A stretch of 64,000 nucleotides of DNA, from assembly GCF_001039355.2 (NCBI RefSeq), contig NW_019775758.1:192738-256737 (forward strand). Reading direction: 5' to 3'. Positions within the stretch are counted from its first letter, which is position 1; each line of letters begins with the position of its first letter. The translations under genes and the position numbers were made by a program. Below, in pieces: positions 60,701 to 64,000 of this stretch. The stretch comes from Lingula anatina. Lineage: Eukaryota > Brachiopoda > Lingulata > Lingulida > Lingulidae. The notes beneath the pieces are model-generated. The model searched no databases. It was not told the origin of the DNA and saw only the letters and a list, made by a program, of their open reading frames with translations.

Positions 60701-61453
60701 TACACCGCGACGTTTTGTGAATGGAGCTGGAGGCCATAAACCTTAAAGCTTGCTTTATGAAGGTGATCTCTGTCGTGTTGGTGCTTTTTACTTTCTGTTA
60801 ATTTGAGGGATATGGTTTACGAATTTGTAAGCCAGCTTGCATAATTTCTCAAACTTTTTTTCATTTGAAAGCCTTGCAGCCCTGGATATGGTTGTGTGGT
60901 CTTCTGGGAGAAAACACAAGACACCTGTTGTGGGTGCTGGTTTCACGATTTCCCCGCGTATGTCCAATTTCTCACGTTCACAAAGATTACCTTTCCTTTT
61001 TGTAAGTTTTTTTTGTCATTTTCATCAAATTTGCTATAAAGACAAGACGTGCTTAATTGTGTAATGGCGCCCTAAATTCAGACAAGCCAATCTGCCGCCT
61101 GCTTGAACTACGTGTGGAGTTTTTTTTTTTTTTAATTTATGACACTAAATTGCAAATACGGCCAGGTGTTCATACAGCACACAAAATGAATAATGAACTG
61201 TATGAATTTCATGACTTAAACCCATTCTGTGTCACTTGTTCTTGACAACTCGTTGTTGTTTAAATTTGATAATTGTCAATGAATAAGCTTACAGGAAAGT
61301 AAAAAAAAACATAATAAACATAATATAGTTAAAGCTACAACTCACGTCATCTGCCATCGTAATTGGGTTCCCCAGAACGCTTCCTACAAGGAGAAAACTC
61401 CACAACAAGCAAGTGGCTGCCAATGCCCAGCTTGGCCAACTTCCTGGTCGCAT
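44867..61453 (-). CDS. Secreted astacin metalloprotease with two EGF-CUB units and a TSP1 repeat
   Basis: Seventeen coding exons (minus strand): 61453-61346, 55975-55856, 54869-54668, 54369-54237, 54005-53927, 53742-53539, 53299-53161, 52919-52785, 52560-52370, 51820-51684, 51241-50598, 50263-50139, 49903-49776, 49460-49117, 48465-48315, 46943-46887 and 44942-44867. All junctions are GT-AG and all phases agree; total 2973 nt, 990 residues plus TGA. Domain order: signal peptide (about 1-28), propeptide (to about 112-125), astacin domain (about 126-323), EGF (331-365), CUB (about 374-530), Thr-rich linker (557-645), EGF (655-689), CUB (698-826), Cys motif (856-895), TSP1 (897-about 955), Cys motif (to 988). 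Zinc ligands are His220, His224 and His230, with Glu221 as general base; the Met-turn is SIMHY (Met277, Tyr279). The family includes BP10/SpAN and BMP1/tolloid, which act on matrix or growth-factor regulators outside the cell. The substrate here is unknown. Confidence 0.93.
46887..46943 (-). CDS. Astacin gene exon 16 (57-nt microexon)
   Basis: Too short for ORF scans. It was found by phase and by the need for the last TSP1 cysteines. Acceptor TTATGTTCACAG; donor GCAA|GTAAGT; encodes EYERCNFNACECTGDQNG. Confidence 0.88.
48315..48465 (-). CDS. Astacin gene exon 15: thrombospondin type 1 repeat
   Basis: Encodes WSSWSSWSKCSRPCGGCG followed by TRWRDRGC and ILCEST. That is the WxxWxxWxxC start and the CxxxCG and R-layer of a TSP1 repeat. 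Acceptor TTTTCCTTCAG; donor CAAC|GTGAGT. The TSP1 repeat is completed by exon 16 (ERCNFNAC). Confidence 0.93.
48743..48787. repeat. (CA)n microsatellite
   Basis: About 22 CA units in the intron between astacin exons 14 and 15. Confidence 0.95.
48809..49072. mobile_element. Foldback element, about 260-bp near-perfect palindrome
   Basis: The left arm starts TTAGGCTTCGTTCACATGCA and the right arm ends TGCATGTGAACGAAGCCTTA. The arms run about 125 bp each with few mismatches and meet at GTTACTTATAGTAACTTATA near 48925-48950. There is no coding capacity. It reads as a MITE made almost wholly of terminal inverted repeats. It sits in the intron between astacin exons 15 and 14, only about 45 bp from the donor of exon 14. 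Confidence 0.9.
49117..50263 (-). CDS. Astacin gene exons 12-14: second CUB and Cys motif
   Basis: Exons 12 (50263-50139), 13 (49903-49776) and 14 (49460-49117) mirror exons 9-11 in phase and sequence: CNWLIK, FSGPRYGMYC, CVDYVEINYG, then RFCCMDKP. After CUB2 exon 14 adds a short Thr/Pro linker and a module with CNDCE, YDVCCDN and VDGEC. Confidence 0.93.
50598..51241 (-). CDS. Astacin gene exon 11: end of CUB1, Thr-rich linker, second EGF
   Basis: The longest exon (644 nt). It finishes CUB1 (FCCTDKP to FQLSFRAVF). It then encodes a basic stretch, PRPKTTRRVITK, and about 85 residues of almost pure Thr with regularly spaced Pro, a likely mucin-type O-glycosylated stalk. EGF2 follows: CAREPLERPC, then DACYKCICPDGFGGWYC. 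The Thr codons are mixed (ACC, ACA, ACT, ACG). Confidence 0.93.
51684..52919 (-). CDS. Astacin gene exons 8-10: first EGF and first CUB
   Basis: Exon 8 is an EGF module with the astacin-type ending DRCVCPDGIGGTYC. Exons 9 and 10 form CUB1, with CGGVKV, the typical CNWLIK, FSGPRFGLHC and CVDYVEVRYG. The acceptor of exon 9 (GAAAATAG before 52560) is weak. It was chosen because the nearer AG sites give either a stop or the wrong phase. This is the least certain junction of the gene. Confidence 0.85.
53161..54369 (-). CDS. Astacin gene exons 4-7: catalytic core
   Basis: Exon 4 carries VIRAAIRHWEEKTCVYFQEI. Exon 5 carries GGCMSFV and ends ECIH. Exon 6 opens directly with RSVVSHELGHALGLWHEHAR, so the zinc motif HExxHxxGxxHE is complete, and ends in the Met-turn SIMHYEAG. 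Exon 7 ends the domain with INRYYC. The four family cysteines (KTC, GGC, EC, YYC) are present, so the two standard disulfides can form. All catalytic residues are intact. Confidence 0.95.
54668..55975 (-). CDS. Astacin gene exons 2-3: propeptide and start of catalytic domain
   Basis: Exon 2 (55975-55856) and exon 3 (54869-54668) encode residues 37-143. The propeptide has cysteines at 60, 68, 70, 77, 83 and 106, which is unusual. The sequence CLEDIKL (83-89) sits where most astacins have FxGDI, whose Asp holds the zinc in the zymogen; Asp86 may do the same here. Basic residues GRPKRK (108-113) offer a proprotein-convertase-like site before the mature start. RAWPMPIYYAF (125-135) matches the usual opening of the catalytic domain. 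Confidence 0.85.
55976..61345 (-). other. First intron of the astacin gene
   Basis: A 5.4-kb intron, by far the largest of the gene. No other exon recognised on either strand. Contains a 16-bp minisatellite at 59598-59716 and a short ATATG repeat near 56140-56165. Size and position make it a natural place for enhancers, but none can be identified by eye. Confidence 0.7.
59598..59716 (+). repeat. 16-bp minisatellite, about seven copies
   Basis: Alternating units GTTCTAGGTTTGTTAC and GTTCTATGTTTGTTAC, within astacin intron 1. Confidence 0.95.
61346..61453 (-). CDS. Astacin gene exon 1: signal peptide
   Basis: Encodes 36 residues: an N-terminal MRPGSW, a hydrophobic core (ALAATCLLWSFLLVGSV) and a likely cleavage near LG/NP. 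It ends GCAGATGAC|GTGAGT in phase 0. The ATG lies in the context GGAAGTATGC. No earlier in-frame ATG was needed to complete the model. Confidence 0.88.
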
Positions 61454-64000
61454 ACTTCCTGGTCTTCCTTCTCACTTCGCACACCAACAGGTGTTTCTTT
61501 AAAAAATTTATGGGTTATGGAACAGTTATCTGATGCTGCTTCTCAATACGCAGAGAGTTTTCACTAAGCGTCCTTAGCAACCTTCTAGATACAGCGTCCC
61601 CTAATGCTGAAGTTTACAAAAACTTTAAACGTACAAAAACTTTAAACGTAACGCTTTGCTGCAATTACTGATCCTTCACGTGTACCTCTAATCCCTATAG
61701 TCTAGTTCTTCCACAGGTTTATTGTCAAGCAATCCAACTTGAGCTTTGTTCTGACTTGTTTCTGACCATACCCCCGTCTTTTTATCTGTCTGGGAGCGGA
61801 TGTGGTTTAGCTCCATTAAATTCTCACAAACGTGTCCATTACACAGGGCCATTATACAGACTGGAGAATGAATAATGACACGGACGGTTTACCGTCACGG
61901 TTCCCGAGCATCCAGTACTTCAGACCTCCAGATGACGTCAGAGTCTTGTACTGGGTTTGTGACGTGCCGGAGAGAGGGCCGTGTAGACTTGTGGAAGATC
62001 TGGTTCGAGCTTAGTTCGAGTTTTGCCGCGCCCCTGTTGCAGCTTGCATGTGTTGGTTATTTGGTATACAGGAAGCAGGGATATGTTATCTAGTTATGTA
62101 TGTAGATGTGGATTCGGGAACGTGACTGGTTTTACAGGAGTGCACTGAATATTAGGGTTAAAATTTACTTGCGTATAGCCGATGTCTAAATGTTAACTAT
62201 GAATACAATGGCTATTTGACAAGCTGGGCATTTTGAACCCTAGACGCCCTACCTCACTGGACCGTTCACACATAAATACAAATAATGAAGAAATGTAAAA
62301 ATTATCCAAGCCTGCATTAAATCTGGTAAAATCTTGTAAAACGTTTTTATTCAGAAGATTTGCAAATTTGAGCACGACAATATTGAAATGCAGTTTGCAA
62401 TGGAATAAAAAAAGTGAGAATCAAATACGTACCTGCATTGCAGCTGCAGCATTGTAATTTTCAATTTTTTTATATTGCATTTTGTATTTTTTTAATCAGG
62501 TACATGTACAACGACTGGATAACCTCCATTGTTAGGTTTCACGAGTGTTTATATATGTTGCATCAAGGTATATTACAAATCTTGCTTCAACGGTATGCCA
62601 TACCCCTGATGATCATCTTTATTCGACAACGTTAGGCGATGAATTACCGGGGGTAGTTAAGGCTTCGTTCAAACCCTGGAAACGCCTCTGCCTCCGCTGA
62701 GGGGTTGGGGCATTTAACCGCCTGCGATAGAAAAATAAAGTCTCTTTGCCAATTTGGAATTTTCTGTTACTGTGCAGCTCCAAAGAAGATATGAAAGGCT
62801 TTTTATTGCTATATTGGAACCAAGGGAAAGAATAATGCAAGTGTTTTTTGTATATAATCTTACTTTTTGCACCTATAAAAGTGACAGGTAAAGTGAAGCG
62901 GAGATTAATCACCTGCTAATAAACACTTCTCGTAACTTGTAAACTGTTCAATCATTTCTTGAATTATCATGATGTTCCTTTTTGTCATTATCTTCATCAT
63001 TGTTATAATCAATTATCAATAGGCCTATAACTGCCCATCATGCTGATTCTACTTCGCACCTGGACTGAGCCATGTAGATTTATTTAATAGTCTAAACACG
63101 CGTAAGTGCTAAATGTTCTGGCAAAATGCTTTTGCAACAGCGGGGCGTCAAACAGGTAAATATATTTCTCTAATTAGTGCAGCTTTCCCATTTTTGTAAT
63201 TTATTCTCAGGACAAAATGTCAAACCTTAATTCCGGACTTTACATACCTATCGCCATCAGGTACCATCTGTTTGGCATAAACACGTCAATATTATTATTG
63301 AGCTGGGCGCTATTGTTTACTCCCATTCAGAACGGTTTGAATAAAATGGGCATACTAAGAAAAACGTGATTCAGTAAAAGAGTGTTTTGTAAGATGAAAC
63401 CAATAATTTCACCCAGTTACAGGGTAAAATGTGGTATCGGTAACGTGCGGCCTTCAGTGGTCATGCGTCAAGAACCCGAATGAACCGCAACGGTTTGTTT
63501 GGTAGTACGATTTAGTGTGAAATATTAAATCACCTGTTGGTTTTTGATTTATTTAAGTAAAAACTCCAAAGACGTTTTGTTGGTTGTATGAGGGGAAAAC
63601 GCTTCATAGGTTCTGATTTTTTTTTTATTATTTTGATATTTAATTTCCTTGGTATTATTGGCATCGCTTGTTTGCTTTCGGTAATTATCTGTTATTATTT
63701 TTGAGGTTTTATTATTTTACATGCCGGCATCTACGTTATAAGCCAGTCTATGAATTGTTATTGTCGAGTTATGAGGGCCACGCTCCACGTGTTTTGAATA
63801 GTTTCCCTGCCGTGATATTTCATTGCGTTTCACCTGTTGGTTTTTTTTGTATTTCAAACACAAAACGTGTTTACAGTTAGTTTTTCCCTGAGTGGTGCGT
63901 ATGTCCAAAGCAAATTATGAGTAATATTTCCTCAAGCTGACCACAACCTTTACGCACTTGGCGGAGAAAGGCGGGGCTTTTCTAAGAATGACCACGCTGA
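61454..64000. other. Upstream region of the astacin gene, no further gene recognised
   Basis: Reading on the minus strand, a weak TATA-like CATAAATTTTTTAAA lies about 50 bp upstream of the ATG (near 61500-61512). Beyond that no coding exon was supported. At about 62660 a GGCTTCGTTCAAACCC string resembles the end of the foldback element at 48809. Confidence 0.4.

Noticed and set aside
1-64000. CRISPR arrays, bacterial operons, prophage
   Set aside because: Spliced genes and animal domain types throughout; the tandem repeats seen are minisatellites with no unique spacers.

Overview
The window is nuclear DNA from an animal. It is AT-rich, has spliced genes with GT-AG introns, long non-coding stretches and abundant di-, tri- and tetranucleotide microsatellites, and carries small DNA transposons. 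The gene content (a composite astacin metalloprotease of the BP10/SpAN/tolloid type, and a single-pass adaptor rich in tyrosine motifs that resembles PAG) points to an invertebrate bilaterian, probably marine. I cannot fix the phylum from sequence alone. Isolated N bases at 10741, 28687, 33513, 37800 and 39404 and a 25-N gap at 31684-31708 mark it as a draft assembly.

Layout. (1) 1-6.8 kb: mostly non-coding, with one good minus-strand exon (2187-2493) of a membrane protein. (2) 6.8-15.9 kb: two diverged copies of a 4-5 kb block in direct tandem, joined at a single N. They differ by MITE insertion, an internal deletion and a 182-bp tandem duplication. (3) 16-24.6 kb: intergenic DNA with a TIR element, a decayed Tc1-like transposase, a 31-bp minisatellite and a MITE. 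(4) 24.7-26.2 kb: a compact three-exon minus-strand gene of a family I do not recognise. (5) 26.6-37.2 kb: a plus-strand gene encoding a predicted 710-residue transmembrane tyrosine-motif adaptor in eight coding exons, with a likely 5' UTR exon at 31158-31278. (6) 38.1-40.7 kb: a 1.3-kb direct duplication, probably an assembly or haplotype duplicate. (7) 44.9-61.5 kb: a 17-exon minus-strand gene. The exon phases join without conflict into 2973 nt, i.e. 990 residues plus stop.

The 17-exon gene is the main find. Its secreted protein reads signal peptide, cysteine-containing propeptide, astacin catalytic domain, EGF, CUB, long Thr-rich linker, second EGF, second CUB, short Cys motif, thrombospondin type 1 repeat, and a second Cys motif. 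The EGF-CUB pair is internally duplicated around a mucin-like spacer. The TSP1 repeat is bracketed by two copies of a small CC...GEC motif. The adaptor gene is the second point of interest: more than 20 YxxV/I/L/M sites, a repeated PYSKVKG unit, and an intronic minisatellite that has copied one of its own splice donors.

The genes show no sign of a shared pathway; they are neighbours in an animal genome. All exon models are by eye, from splice consensus, phase continuity and domain sense, without transcript data.
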